Source: Ailurus styani (lineage: Eukaryota > Chordata > Mammalia > Carnivora > Ailuridae). Taken from it: a DNA stretch of 64,000 nt. The position numbers were made by a program, and so were the translations under genes. Numbering within the stretch: position 1 is the first letter of the stretch; the number at the start of each line of letters is the position of its first letter. The stretch covers positions 483,045-547,044 of the forward strand of contig LNAC01000375.1 of the NCBI GenBank assembly GCA_002007465.1, given 5' to 3'. Under the pieces are notes generated by a model. It was not told the DNA's origin. It made no database searches and saw only the letters and a list, made by a program, of their open reading frames with translations. Below, piece after piece: positions 47,725 to 59,425 of this stretch.

Positions 47725-48455
47725 TTAATTACTGATACTAAAAGCCCCATAGCACATTAGACCCATTATTTGTGGGAAAAAAAAATATTATCTCTGTTCT
47801 ACTTTAGGTAACACCTCTCTCTGGATGAGATTTATGGTGGCACAAACCTATAATGACTTCTTTTTATGTTTCTTATCTAATTAAGCAAGTAAAGCAAAAG
47901 CAAACCAAAAAAATTGTAGCTTAGATTCTTGAGAAGAAAATTAAAACAATATATAAAAAGAACTATGTTTGAGAAGATAAGCTCAGTTTTCTTTTGTACT
48001 TACTGAGATTGACATAAACATTATCTCTGGCAAGAGTTTTCTTGTTTTATTGATTAGTAAATTACTACTCCCAGATCAAAATGGTAATGCCCATGATTGA
48101 AAACTAGTTGTAAATTTTGTTATTGTTGCTGTTAAGAGGGTCTTTTAATACTACCCCATTTTAAGTCTGCCAAAAATCAGGGTAATTCCTAGTTAGAGTT
48201 TCTAATATGAAGAATACTGCAAGGTAGGGGGAAATTATGGACATCGTCATACACTATAACTTCTGAAGTTAATTTTAGCAGGCCTATATTTGCTGGCATT
48301 TCATCTCTAAACTTAAAATTGTTATTAGTATTTTTACATCACTTCTACTAAATTTATAGGATAAGCATATATAAAAAATAAGTATAAAAATACACTATAC
48401 ATAATATTAAATATATAAAATAATCTTAAGTGCTGGAGGAGAGAAATCTGAAATC
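47725..48455. other. Non-coding DNA, nothing recognised
   Basis: No gene, RNA or assignable repeat seen. Confidence 0.5.
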
Positions 48456-48800
48456 AGTTTCACTGGGCTGAGGTCAAAGTGTCCGCAGGGCCAGAATATC
48501 TAGAGGCCTCACGCAGAACCCGGTCCTTGCCTCTTCCAGCTCCTGGTATTCCTTGGCTTGTGGACACGTTAACTCCAATCTCTGCGTTTGTGGTCCCCGT
48601 GTCTTCTCCCCGTCTGTGTGTGCATTTAGGGCCACCCAGATAATCCAGAATTATCTCCCATCGCAAGACTTTACGTTTAATCACAATGCAAAGCCCTTTG
48701 TTGTTGTTGTTGTCAAAGATAACATTCACAGGCTCCAGAAGAAATTAAGACAAGATATCTTCTTTTGGGGGTGGGGGCGAGGGCAGCATTATTCAACCTA
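48455..48800 (-). mobile_element. Old LTR fragment, same family as 4495-4890
   Basis: Reversed blocks: 'TCACTGGGCTGAGGTCAAAG', 'TCTAGAGGCCTCACGCAGAA', 'TATTCCTTGGCTTGTGGACA', 'CACCCAGATAATCCAGAATT', 'ATTCACAGGCTCCAGAAG'. They match the MaLR/MLT1-like repeat I recall. The two overlapping frames here (48460-48729 and 48553-48801) are the repeat itself. GC content is above its surroundings. Confidence 0.6.
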
Positions 48801-49264
48801 GCACACATTTCCATTTAAATTACATTCTTAATTAGGATATAAGAATACGTAAGTATATTTTGCCTCTACAGAGACAAGTAACCAAGCTTTTATTGCAATA
48901 TATGAATTCACGGAAGTGATGCAAAAGGGAAATTACCCCATTCAGATAGCTTTTTCACTGTAGTCTCTGTATTCGAATCTATAAGCAAAGAATCAGTTGC
49001 CCGATTTTCTTTTCAGGATATTGTCCTTACAATCTATATGCTAGAATGAAAAACAAGAATTTATTTTATGTAAGCAAAGTTCATTTACCTGCTAACTGAG
49101 GCTGAACATATAACCTTTTCTTTGCAGAATAAAACGGACAGTTTTTGCTGTAATTACACCCCATCTTCTATGAGATTACTTCACAAGCAGTTAGATGTGT
49201 GTACGACATGTTAGCAAAATACTAAGAAATTTATAATACTTGTTTTACTCCAGATGTGTGCAAA

Positions 49265-49690
49265 CCATTTATATTAGTTAAGGTGAAGGTTAAACTGTGT
49301 TAACAGAGGTTCCAAATTTAATGTCTTAAAGGAAATAATTATTTATTGACTTATGACGTAACAAATGTATGGTGACAATCCTGGTTGGTGAGTGGCTTTG
49401 TTCCACATGGTCATTCTGGGAACCTGTTTTCATCAGTTTGTTTGGTCTTCTAAAGTGTTGACCTTATATGCATGGTACATAAGCATATTCATTTTCCTTT
49501 TTCAGGGAGGAAGAAAAAGAACATGGAGGAGGGCCATGCAATCTTTTAAGCCCCCAAACAGAAGTGGCACCTGCCATGTTCCTTTATTCTATTAGCAAGG
49601 CTTTATCCCACAGCCACATTTAATTGTAAAAGTTGCTGAAAAATGTCTGTACTTGAGCAACTGTGTTCAGCTGCAGTTGTCTTACTGTGA
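49265..49690 (-). mobile_element. Worn LTR-like repeat
   Basis: 'GAGTGGCTTTGTTCCACATG', 'TCATTCTGGGAACCTG', 'GAAGTGGCACCTGCCATGTT' and 'CACAGCCACATTTAATTGTA' follow a mammalian repeat with an internal 'cattggccagaactagtcacatggcc' type block. Family name not certain. Confidence 0.45.
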
Positions 49691-49867
49691 AAGGCAATAT
49701 ATTTTGTTTTCAATTTTCTTTTCCACAATTTCTACAACAGGTGGTAAAATATGCAGTATGTTCGGGCATGTGGATGTCTACACATTAGTAAAAATGGACA
49801 AAGAATTTGAAAATGATTGATTTTCTGCCTTCAAGACAGAGGTTTAAGTCAAAATTGAATGGAGAGG

Positions 49868-50085
49868 AGCACCTGGGAAGCTCGGTCTGTTGGATGACTG
49901 GCTCTTGTTTTTGGCCTCAGTGGGGTCATGATCTTGGTGTCATGGGATCAAGCTCATGGGCTTTGTGCTCAGCGGGGAGTTCGGCTTGGTGTTCTCTCTC
50001 TCCCTCTCCTTCTGACCCTCCCCCTGGTTGTGTGTGCTCACTCACTCCCTCTCTAGAATAAAATAAATAAATTTTAAAGAAAAAG
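49868..50085 (+). mobile_element. Old Can-SINE
   Basis: Degraded head 'GAGCACCTGGGAAGCTCGGT', 'GACTGGCTCTTGTTTTTGGC', 'ATCATGGGATCAAGCTCATG'-like B-box region, CT-rich body and AATAAAATAAATAAATTTTA tail. It belongs to the older subtype with 'GGCTCTTG'. Confidence 0.87.
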
Positions 50086-50089
50086 TGGC

Positions 50090-50830
50090 ATGGAGATATT
50101 ATGTTAGGGAAAACATTAAAATAGCATTCATTAACATTGTAATTTATTTGTTTAATTACTTTACACCAACTATGGATCCTCAGGACATAAAGATCAATAA
50201 GACTTTTCCTGAACCCAGGAAATTCACAGACTGACCATCAAGATAGTCTAAAATGAAATAAAATTCACTTAAAGTAGGTGATGTAATCACATCAGAGTGA
50301 TAATCCAAACGTGAAATTCAAAGCATTTTCAAAATGAAAAAGAATGTAGTTTTTAATTCCACTCTGGGACATTTCATTGATATTGCATGCAGGCTTCCTT
50401 TTTGTAGTAAGAGTTGACAAATTAATCTCAATTTCTGGACAACGTTTTTAAGAAATACTGGGCTTTCAGTTATAATGAGATGGCTTCTCAACCGCATTTG
50501 AATCACAGTGACTAAAAGTGTTGATCTTAAAAATATTTCTTATGTGCATTCACTGAAGATGGCATGAGTATGGGAATATTGAGAGAGAAATTTCCCAAGC
50601 ATACAACTGAGACAACAAAATGACATCAATCAAAATATCTTGTGTAATATTACCATAATTCCAGAAACATAACTTATCATCATGCCTAGGTGTAAGCTAC
50701 TTTTCCAAGTTGAATTTCCTCCTTTGACAAATTCACTACGCGTCAGGACCTTATGACATTCTAGATGCAAACTCATTTCTCCTAAGAGATGTTCTCCAGT
50801 GGGTAACTTCTATTTTATAGAGGTCTATAT
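50090..50830. other. Non-coding DNA, nothing recognised
   Basis: No gene or clear repeat. Confidence 0.5.
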
Positions 50831-50834
50831 AAAA

Positions 50835-51075
50835 AAATAATAGCTACTGCAGTTTAAGTGTCTAACTATTGACCTGCACAAAATAATATCCCATATCTTG
50901 TTTCATTTAATCCTCTAAACAGTCTTATACATGGGCATTATTATCCTAATAATAATTCCCCAAGAGGAAACCCAGGTTCAGAGAGATTGTTAATTGATCT
51001 ACCAGATAGCCAGTAACAGCAGAACCCTGACTGGGAGCAGGCCTGCTGGCTCCAAAACCTGCCACCATTATTTTG
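50835..51075 (+). mobile_element. MIR
   Basis: MIR blocks in order: 'TCATTTAATCCTCTAAACAG', 'GGCATTATTATCCTAATAAT', 'AGGTTCAGAGAGATTGTTAA', 'GCAGAACCCTGACTGGGAGC', 'TGCTGGCTCCAAAACCTG'. The core is well kept for a MIR. Confidence 0.8.
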
Positions 51076-51079
51076 TCAG

Positions 51080-52058
51080 TGTTTGATCAAATCATATTTA
51101 ATGTGTAAATACTTGTTAATGGTTTCAAGGTGCTCTGTGTATGCTTACATGTATATGTGACTCTTCTGCTAAAATGTCAGCTACTTGAAGCTCATGTTCT
51201 TTTTTTTTAATGTCTCAACAGGTTCTAATTCAGGATTCTGCATATTCAATAAATGTTCATTAATTGTACATTGTTTAATTTCATTAAAATATGTTTAATT
51301 TATATAATTCTCTAGTTCTGATGCTATTGAGATTCATCTTTACAAAATCAATGACTGATACCTTAAAAAAGTCTTTCACTATAAATATATTCATTATCTG
51401 TTCCTTAGTGGGATGATATCTAAATTCCAATATCCTGATGCATTATATTTTAGTCATCTTATTTATATACTACCATAGTTTAATTAACATATTTAATTAT
51501 AATTCCAGGCTTTCCTCTTTCTGATCATAATTTGTTAACTGCTTCACGACATGTGTCCGGGACAAGCCCTTTTAAAAAATCAATATGCATATTTTTAGTT
51601 AAAAAATAATGCCTATTAAAATATAATTTCTTAGCAGCGGACATAGCATTTTGACACCAAACACACAAAAAATATATCATTAGAGACAATTTATATTGAT
51701 TTCTTAAAATTCATCAGGTTCAATAAATTCACTTGCAAAACTTGCAGCAATTATTCTATTTTTATTCCAAACCAGTCATTCAGTAATATAGAGCTTTTTT
51801 TTTTAGTGTTAAATTGATGAAAAGTAGTATTTTTCTAATCATCTCTAGTTTTGCCACACATTCCAGCATACACCTAGGGCAACACTGATGCTGATAAAAA
51901 TGTATAGCCTACGTGCATGATGTTTTAATAAGAGGATCGGCTTGGGAGTCAGTTGGTCTGACCTCACAGAATGTTTGACTGATAAATGTAAATTTCTTCC
52001 ACAGGAGGGCTCAGGAGGGGCAGAAAGGTCTTGTTTACCTCAGATATGAAAGTGGGGG
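51080..52058. other. AT-rich non-coding DNA, nothing recognised
   Basis: No gene or assignable repeat. Confidence 0.5.
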
Positions 52059-52059
52059 G

Positions 52060-52227
52060 CGGACCCCTGAGTGACTCAGTTGGTTAAGCATTTGACTTAG
52101 GCTGAGGTAATGATCTCAGGGTCCTGAGATCTAGACTCAGGTCATGATCTTAGGGTCCTGCTCAGCAAAGAACCTGCTTCTCCCTCTCCCTGCTTGTGCT
52201 CTCTGTCAAATAAATAAATAAAATTTC
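52060..52227 (+). mobile_element. Can-SINE with an internal 25-base duplication
   Basis: Flanks TATGAAAGTG at 52045 and 52228. The 25 bases at 52102-52126 recur at 52136-52160 with three differences. The second copy replaces the usual 'gagccccgcatcgggctctctg' block. The tail is AAATAAATAAAATT. Confidence 0.92.
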
Positions 52228-52471
52228 TATGAAAGTGTGGGGGGTGGTAAATGAGACCTCTAATCTCAAAATTACTTTAGATAGGTTAATTTGCTGATAT
52301 TCTTCTCACTTGTTGAGTGTGTCTATGTGCATGCATGCATGTTTTAGGAAAATTAAAATTTTTTCATGGTATTGTTTTTAAGTTTTATGTTTCAACATGA
52401 AATCTGGTCAGGTGATGATAAAGCAAAGATTTAATCTAGCAAATAATACACGTGGTTATTTAACTAATATA

Positions 52472-52697
52472 TTTTTTATTTTTTAATTAATTAATTTTTA
52501 AAAAGATTTTTATTTATTTATTTGACAGAGAGAGAGAGAGATAGATCACAAGTAGGCTGAGAGGCAGGCAGAGAGAGAGAGGAGGAAGCAGGCTCCTTGA
52601 AGAGCAGGGAGCCTGATGCGGTGCTTGATTCCAGGACCCTGAGATCATGACCTGAGCCGAGGGCAGAGGCTTCACCCACTGAGCCACCCAGGCGCCC
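52472..52697 (-). mobile_element. Young Can-SINE
   Basis: 'AAAGATTTTTATTTATTTAT', 'GATCACAAGTAGGCTGAGAG', 'CCTGAGATCATGACCTGAGC' and head 'GAGCCACCCAGGCGCCC'. Probable diverged duplications ATTTAACTA and ATTAACTA. Confidence 0.94.
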
Positions 52698-52897
52698 ATT
52701 AACTATTTATATATTAATAAGACCTGTTATTTAAGAGCTAATTAGAACATTGAACCACATTTTAGATTTAAAAGGATCATTTTGAATTTCCTGACTCTCA
52801 GAAGTTTGCACTCGGATTCATGAATATGCATTGATGGGATTTTTAAAAATCCTGATGGTTATCACATATTCATATGTTTAAAGCAATAATCAATTTA

Positions 52898-53088
52898 TTT
52901 TTAGATTTTTATTTATTTATTTCACAGAGAGAGACACAGCAAGAGAGGGCACACAAGCAGGAGGAATAGGAGAGGGAGAAACGGCTTCCTGCTGAGCAGG
53001 GAGCCTGATGCGGTGCTTGATCTCAGAACCCTGGGATTATGACCTGAGCCAAGAGCAGACACTTAACAACTGAGCCACCCAGGCACCC
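52898..53088 (-). mobile_element. Can-SINE, intermediate age
   Basis: 'TAGATTTTTATTTATTTATT', 'CACAGCAAGAGAGGGCACAC', 'CCTGGGATTATGACCTGAGC' and head 'GAGCCACCCAGGCACCC'. It belongs to the bear/seal-like subtype. Only weak flank similarity (AGCAAT..CAATTT) remains. Confidence 0.93.
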
Positions 53089-53089
53089 T

Positions 53090-54063
53090 AGCAATGGCCA
53101 ATTTTCTTAAATACTATAGTAACTACTACAATAATACAAGAGATTCAGAAGACTAAATGTAATATGTAATATATGAAGATAAAAAAGAAACTACTGCATG
53201 CAATTAGGTGACCATTATCAGGTTTGACTTTGCAATCAAAGTTATTTCTCACTGTTTATACTTAATTTTTTTTACCTTGCTGTTATAAAAATTCTATAAA
53301 GGCTATGATTCTAGTATCTATTTGCATTGCAAGTTAATTATTTGAATTTTTGTTAAATTTAGGTAACATTTCCATTTGGAATATTAATTAATAAGAACCA
53401 TGAAAATTCTCACTTTAATACTTTCAAAGTAAGAAAATGAAAAATTTCTAATTTCTACACTAATAGCTAAAGATCTAGGAGAGAAAGAAAAGAAGAAGAC
53501 ATAATTCTAACTATAAAGTTGATTTTTTTCAATTACTTCAGTCCAAGGAGTTATTTATATTCCTGTCCTTCTTTCCATTCTCATTACCTAAACAAAAGCT
53601 GAAAGAGGGTAGATATTCAAATATTCCTGAATTATTAAATTAAGGGCTGAATTAAAGACATTCTTCTTACCTCTCAGCCCCAACTCTCATGTTTACAATC
53701 TCAAGTAGATCCTTTCTGTAATAAAATCCCCAAATGAATAAAAATTAAAACAGATCCTTCCAGGTTTCTCTAAAGAACAATCATTTTTTAGTTACTTGTT
53801 CAAAAGGGAGATTAAAGTCTTTTTTTTTTCTTTCTTTCAATTGGGCTTCATCATGTATATTTTCCTTGTTCCTTAAACCTAGCAAAACAGCTATCTAGGA
53901 TTTGTCTGCTTCTTTCCTTACTGGTTGAAGTTAGTCATATATCATTAGACAGAGTTAAAACAGAAAGCATATACATTCAAATTAGTATAAGAAGAAGAAA
54001 GCAAAGCATAGATGAACCTTAAAGTTTCTATAGGCTGGCTGGAAAAAGATAAACATTTAATAC
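53090..54063. other. Non-coding DNA, nothing recognised
   Basis: No gene or assignable repeat. There is a poly-T of 11 bases at about 53819. Confidence 0.5.
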
Positions 54064-54078
54064 TGACCTCTATATTCA

Positions 54079-54292
54079 TTTTTTTTTTTAAGATTTTTTT
54101 TTTTTTATTTATTCATTTGACACAGAGAGAGAGATTACAAGTAGGCGGAGAGGCAGGCAGAGAGAGAGGAGAGAGGAGGAAGCAGGCTCCCCGCTGAGCA
54201 GAGAGCCCGATGTGGGCCTCGATCCCAGGACCCTGGGATCATGACCTGAGCCGAAGGCAGCGGCTTTAACCCACTGAGCCACCCAGGCGCCC
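54079..54292 (-). mobile_element. Young Can-SINE, full length
   Basis: TGACCTCTATATTCA is exact at 54064-54078 and 54293-54307. The body is near consensus, with a head 'GAGCCACCCAGGCGCC'. Recent insertion. Confidence 0.97.
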
Positions 54293-54769
54293 TGACCTCT
54301 ATATTCAAAGCTAACAATAAAACCCTCACACCTGCATCAGTATATAACATTCTTCTTATTAAAAATAAATGCAAAATTCCACACTTCTGAGGTCTGAGCA
54401 AAATTTCCTTTGAGCCTAATTATTGGATGCTTAAAGTACAAATGACCAAAGGGAGAGAGGGATACTTTTTTATATAGTATATATAAAAGTATTTAGTATA
54501 TATAAAATTATAAATAAAGTAAGTGAAAATTATATTTATTTGAATATCTGTAGTGTATGAATAATATAAAAGGCATTTCCTACATGTAATTATTTAGAAA
54601 TAACTCCCATTTTTTAGCACCTCAAGAATCTGAGTTGTTTTTCAATGGTCAATGCAAGCTTAAATTGCTTTAGTTCTTTCCGTTAAAAATAATTTACAAA
54701 AAAGTTTACAAAAATTTGCTAAATATTTACCAAAAAAGTTCTTTTTTTCTTACTATATCTTTTTCTTTT

Positions 54770-54961
54770 TTTATATATATATTTAAATAATTTATTTGTC
54801 AGAGAGAGCGAGCATGTGCAAGCAAGGAGAGCAGCAGGCAGAGGAAAAAGCAGGCTCCCTGCAAGGGCGGGGAACCCGATGTGGGACTCAATCCCAGGAT
54901 CCCAGAATCATGACCTGAGCCCAAGACAGACACTTAACTGACTGAGCCACCCAGGCGCCCC
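54770..54961 (-). mobile_element. Can-SINE, older
   Basis: 'GTCAGAGAGAGCGAGCATGT', 'GGGACTCAATCCCAGGATCC', 'CATGACCTGAGCCCAAGACA' and head 'GAGCCACCCAGGCGCCC'. The tail side is worn to TATATATATTTAAATAATTT. Confidence 0.9.
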
Positions 54962-54964
54962 TAT

Positions 54965-55555
54965 TAAAAGATTCTTGATCTCTGGCTCTTCATCTGTAAA
55001 ATGAAGAAAATGTGTGTTTGGGAAATGTTGGGTGTGTAGTAGCATCCACTATGAAATTGTAATTCTTATTTCTACATTGTATAGCTAACATTTTTATTTC
55101 ATAGTAATAAAGTATTGGTGTTATATAAATCCAATATGAAATATCTATCTATAATTACCTTAATAAATCAATATATTTTCTTGCTCCAGACCAAGTTTAT
55201 CCAGTGTACAAACCAGCCTGAGGAACAAACACAACTCTCATGTCATTCATGTCCTGATGCCTGACTCTCTTTGAGCCAATGCTTTCATTTCCAACTCTAA
55301 GCCTTTTCTGAGTCAGGAAGCTGCTGGAACAAATGGTGAAACTAGGCCTCTGGCTCTACTGATGGGCTTTACTCCCTTTCCTATGTGCCTGACATACATG
55401 AAGATAAACTGAGCCACACAGGACAACAGGGGGGTGGCAGAATCCTAAGAACTTGACACTCTCTCAGGGATCTGAGGGAAACTTCAGTATCAATGCCACA
55501 TAACTATGTATTTTTCCACACATTTAAAGTTGAGGAAAGAATTAAACTAATGGGA
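54965..55555. other. Non-coding DNA, not assigned
   Basis: The GC-richer stretch 55170-55480 may be worn LTR-type repeat. No family recognised and no open frame. Confidence 0.4.
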
Positions 55556-55821
55556 TGAATCCTCTCTACTTTTGAGGATGGAATAGTTAGGAAGATCAAC
55601 AAGCAGAGAGGCATTTTCTATGTACTTCCAGAAAGTACTGGATATGGTAAGACACTTCCATCACATCCACCTACCACAGGAATTCACCATAACAAATAGT
55701 TAGGTAACTGGATTGGAGAACACAAAACAAGCTCACAAAAGAGATAATAGCCTACCAGACAGGGAAGTATTACAACCAAAATACAAGCCAAATGAAATGC
55801 AATGGTAGGAGTAATGAATGG

Positions 55822-55822
55822 A

Positions 55823-55859
<37 letters not shown>

Positions 55860-55877
55860 CTCTCTCTCACACACAGA
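55822..55877. repeat. (TC)n microsatellite
   Basis: About 56 bases of TC with three imperfect units, followed by a short CA run. Confidence 0.96.
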
Positions 55878-56042
55878 ACCATCTACAACAAAAAGATTCC
55901 TTAGAGCTTAAATTATTTTTAAACTAAAAATTTAATAGATAAATGATTAGTAGGTCCCTTCTGAGGCTAAAATTAATGCTCTGGAAAATCAAAGGCAAGA
56001 AAATCTCAAAGCACAAAGCAAAACATTAAAAGGAAGTAATCA

Positions 56043-56257
56043 GGGTGCCTGGGTGGCTCAGTGGTTTAAGGCCTCTGCCTTCGGCTCAGGTCATGATCTC
56101 AGGGTCCTGGGATCGAGGCCCACATCGGGCTCTCCGCTCGGCAGGGAGCCTGCTTCCTCCTCTCTCTCTGCCTGCCTTTCTGCCTACTTGTAATCTCTCT
56201 CTCTGTCAAATAAATAAATAAAATCTTTAAAAAAAAGATTAAAAAAATAAAAAATAA
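56043..56257 (+). mobile_element. Young Can-SINE
   Basis: Head 'GGGTGCCTGGGTGGCTCAGT', CT body, AAATAAATAAAATC tail and a long mixed A-rich tail. GGAAGTAATCA on the left and TGAAGTAATCA on the right are the target duplications. Confidence 0.95.
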
Positions 56258-57006
56258 AATGAAGTAATCATGAAGGAAATGATTTTTTTAAAAAGACTTT
56301 GAAAGATAGATCTAAAAAGAGGAAATGGACAGATGTGGGAAAGGCAATAATTAAACAATTTATAAAAGGAAACTTTCCCTTAGTAGGAAAGATCTGAGTC
56401 TATATATTGAAAGGTGTCACCATTACTCAGGGTAAATTTATGAGAAAATGCACAGAGAGGAAAAATTCTGGTACAATTACCGAACTCTAAATAAGAAGAT
56501 AAAAATATTACAAGTTTGCAGAGAGAAAGAAGAAAGATGTCCAACTGGCAAGGGATTTCTGATGTATAAACTGGAGCCTGCCCATGCTGGGATCCTCATT
56601 CCACCCATGTTGTCATTCAGGGTGAAACAAAGATATTAAAAAATATGCACCAACTCAAAAACTTACCACATTTGAGAGATGGAAGAAAGGATAGAGAGCA
56701 ACAGTTAAAAGCACACTGTATGACAATGTGTAATGATTTCTGAATAGGACTTTGAGTTTTGAGCCAAAGGAGAAATATTGTAGGGGGGATTATAGTCAGT
56801 ACTAAAGTAGCCATAAAATTTGGAACCTTGGGTCTTGGGAACTTGGGGAATGGTGTGAGGTTGGGGATATTATAAAGTCTTAGCTACTAAGAGAAAAGTA
56901 GCAGAGAAATGTGGAAAACTTGGGGTACTATGTTAAGAAAAATAATGCATCAGTGGAAAAAAATTCCTCTTTTTGTTTTCCTCTTTATAAATTGCACATG
57001 TGTCTA

Positions 57007-57201
57007 GGGCTCCTGGGTGTCTCAGTCAGTTAAGCCTCTGACTCAGGCTCAGATCATGATCTCAGGTTCCTGGGGTCCAGCTCCTTGCATTGGGCTCTGC
57101 ACTCAACGGGGAATCTGCTTCTTCCTCTTCCTCTGCCCCTCTCCCTGCGTGTGCACTTTGTTTCTCTCTCAAATAAGTAAAATCTTTTAAAAAATAATAT
57201 T
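57007..57201 (+). mobile_element. Older Can-SINE
   Basis: 'GGGCTCCTGGGTGTCTCAGT', 'CCTCTGACTCAGGCTCAGAT', 'GGGCTCTGCACTCAACGGGG' and CTCAAATAAGTAAAATC. Flanks TGTGTCTAG and TGTGTCTGA are partly kept. Confidence 0.9.
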
Positions 57202-57289
57202 TGTGTCTGATTAGGATTAATGGGGAAATGGAATCACAGAAATTTGGTAAATAAAAAAATAAGGGGAAAGGGAAAATTACAGTAATACT

Positions 57290-57965
57290 TTAACAATGTG
57301 TAATCATTTGAAGAGAGTCTGGCAGTTTCTTAGAAAGGTAAATAAACTCTTACCATATGATCTAGCAATTGAGCTTTTTGGGGTTTATTCAAACAAATTG
57401 AAAATATGTCCGCACAAAACCCTGAATGTGAATATTTGTAGCAGTTCTATTTATAATTGCCAGAATTTGGAAGTAACCAAGCAATCATTCAGTATGGGTA
57501 AATGCATAAACAAATTGTGGTACATCCATACATTATTTACACAGTGATACCCAAAAAAGAAAAATAAAAGATTTTAAGCCACAAAAAGATATCGAAAGAC
57601 TTTAAATGCATATTATTAAGTAAAGAACAAAAAGCTACATCCTGTATTATGCTAACTACACAACATTCTAGAAAAAGCAAAATTATAGAAACAGTAAAAA
57701 TATTAGTGGTTTTCAGGGGTCTGAGGGGAAAGGAGAATGGGGATGAATAGGTGGAGCTCAACGGATTTTTAGGAGAGTAAATTTTTTTTTGTACAGTATT
57801 ATAATGGTGGCTATCTGTTATACATTTGTCAAAATTCACAGTGTGTACAATACAAACAGTGACCCCTAATGTAAACCAGGGACTTTAGTTAATAATAGTG
57901 TATCTATATTGGTTCATCAACTCTAACAACTATCAGCTTTTTTTCATATCACAAGTTGTTTCATT
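57290..57965 (+). mobile_element. Old L1M 3' end
   Basis: 'TCTGGCAGTTTCTTAGAAAG', 'CTTACCATATGATCTAGCAA', 'GCAGTTCTATTTATAATTGC', 'AAATTGTGGTACATCCATAC' and 'AATATTAGTGGTTTTCAGGG' follow the L1 ORF2 tail and 3' UTR. The 83-codon frame (57296-57547) is a surviving scrap of it. Confidence 0.8.
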
Positions 57966-58109
57966 CTAAACGTTAATTAATTGTTTATTTAAATTTTCAC
58001 ATATTACATTTTCTTTCTTGAGATAAATAATTTGTTTTCTCCAGATCTGACATTCCTGGAAATAAACTTAGTGTATAGCAGGAAGAATTATATGATGAAT
58101 TCCATAATG

Positions 58110-58300
58110 CTTAGCCTTAGAAGTCAGAAGGTACATTTTTGTCTCTGCCATTAATTAGATTAGTTTGGAATATTCAAGTATATATTTTTTCTTAGGCTAT
58201 TATATTTTTTATGGAGACTAATAATGCATTGTCCTTGCCTTGCAGGGAGTTTTGAAAGACCAAACAACCTTTTAGATATGTAGAAAAAGAAAAAAGTTCT
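58110..58300 (-). mobile_element. MIR fragment
   Basis: 'CCTTAGAAGTCAGAAGGTAC', 'GTCTCTGCCATTAATTAGAT' and 'GCCTTGCAGGGAGTTTTGAA' follow the reversed MIR. Diverged. Confidence 0.5.
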
Positions 58301-58515
58301 ATCAATATAAATATTATTTAACCATTGTAAATTTTTAATAATATTAGAAAATAGTATTTCTTATAGGACAATAATTACATAATGCCTACCTGAAAATAAA
58401 TATTATAGCTTTAATTGTATATACATACATACATACACATACATATATACATATATATACACACACATATAAGACAAATCTGAAATATAACCTTTTTAGT
58501 ATCAGGTAATTCTTA

Positions 58516-58738
58516 TTTTTTTTTCATTTTTTTTTTTTAGAGAGAGAGAGATTGAGAGAGAACGTGAGTGGGGTGAAGGGAGGGCTAGAGGGTCAGAGGG
58601 AGAGGGAGAGAGAGAATCCCAAGCAGTTTCCACGCCCCGGTGGAACTGGATGTGGAGTTCAATCTCACAACCCGAGATCATGACCTGGGCCAAAATCAAG
58701 AGTCAGAGGCTCAACAGATTGAGCCACCCAGGTGCCAC
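58516..58738 (-). mobile_element. Old Can-SINE with 18-base duplications
   Basis: AGTATCAGGTAATTCTTA at 58498-58515 pairs with AGTATCAGATAATTCTTA at 58739-58756, one mismatch. The head 'GAGCCACCCAGGTGCCAC' and 'AAATCAAGAGTCAGAGGCTC' mark the older subtype. Confidence 0.94.
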
Positions 58739-58756
58739 AGTATCAGATAATTCTTA

Positions 58757-59424
58757 AGAATAAAAATGATATTATGTTTTGATTAGACATAATTTGACAT
58801 CAACATAATATGATTCCAGAAATGTTATGTATTCCCATAGAAAAAATAGCATAGAAAGCAATTCTACAGGTTAAAAATATTATTCAAGAGCTAGAATATA
58901 GAAAAATATACAGTATTTACAAATGTGTTATATTTCCAGAGTCATTTTCTTGAGTAACTCATAAATCCACCAACCATGTTTCCATTAAAATGAAAGATGT
59001 TATATTTTATTTAAAATTGCTTCAGGAGCAATAATTGAAAGATAAGAAATGTTTTTAAACATATTTCTTTTATTTCTATGTACTAATTGAATGTATTTGC
59101 AATGTTAAGGTGGGAAAGGATTTGACAAGTTCTTTTTTATTCATATTAGAGTGATATAATATTGATCATATATTGGTAAGATAATGATTCTTTTTAATAA
59201 TGAGCTAACTATATAAAGTGCATTTCAACAAAGATAATAAAAATAAGAATATTCAGTGACTTCCAGTAAATCTTTTGCATGGAGGTGTATTGCTTCTGAC
59301 AAAGAAAGCAAGAAACACATGGGATTTATCATTATGATCACTTATGCTAACTAGAGTGAGAAAGAAATATTCATCCTTTTCTTTTATCATCAATTCCAGC
59401 AGCAGAAAAAGCTTAAGCTTTACT
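58757..59424. other. Non-coding DNA, nothing recognised
   Basis: No gene or assignable repeat. Confidence 0.5.
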
Positions 59425-59425
59425 T

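Larger units (their letters stand above)
44500..47725 (+). mobile_element. Very old L1/HAL1-type LINE, ORF2-like remains
   Basis: In order along the plus strand: 'AACTTTGGAAAGAATAACAA' (ORF2 linker), 'CAGCAATGTATAAATAGAAT' and 'GGATGCAAGATTAAGTCACA' (reverse-transcriptase region), 'ACAGCAATTCTAGCTACACA' (after it), 'ACAGTGCTGGGAAAATTGAG' and 'GGGGGGCATCTTGAGAGA' (C-terminal part), then 'CAGTAATTCCACTCTTAGAT' and 'TAAATAAACACCGATTAATA' (end of ORF2). Frames are destroyed. Two SINEs interrupt it. L1M and HAL1 cannot be told apart by eye. Confidence 0.65.
55560..56830 (+). mobile_element. Old L1/HAL1-type fragment (ORF1 end region)
   Basis: 'AAAGGCAATAATTAAACAAT', 'AAAAGGAAACTTTCCCTTAG', 'AAAGATCTGAGTCTATATAT', 'GGTAAATTTATGAGAAAATG' and 'AAATATTACAAGTTTGCAGA' match, in order, the end of ORF1 in old L1/HAL1 elements. 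A (TC)n run (55822-55877) and a SINE interrupt it. Confidence 0.55.

Noticed and set aside
44500..47725. A possible novel AT-rich gene block between SINEs
   Set aside because: The ordered matches to L1 ORF2 (linker, reverse transcriptase, C-terminal part) explain the stretch as an ancient LINE.
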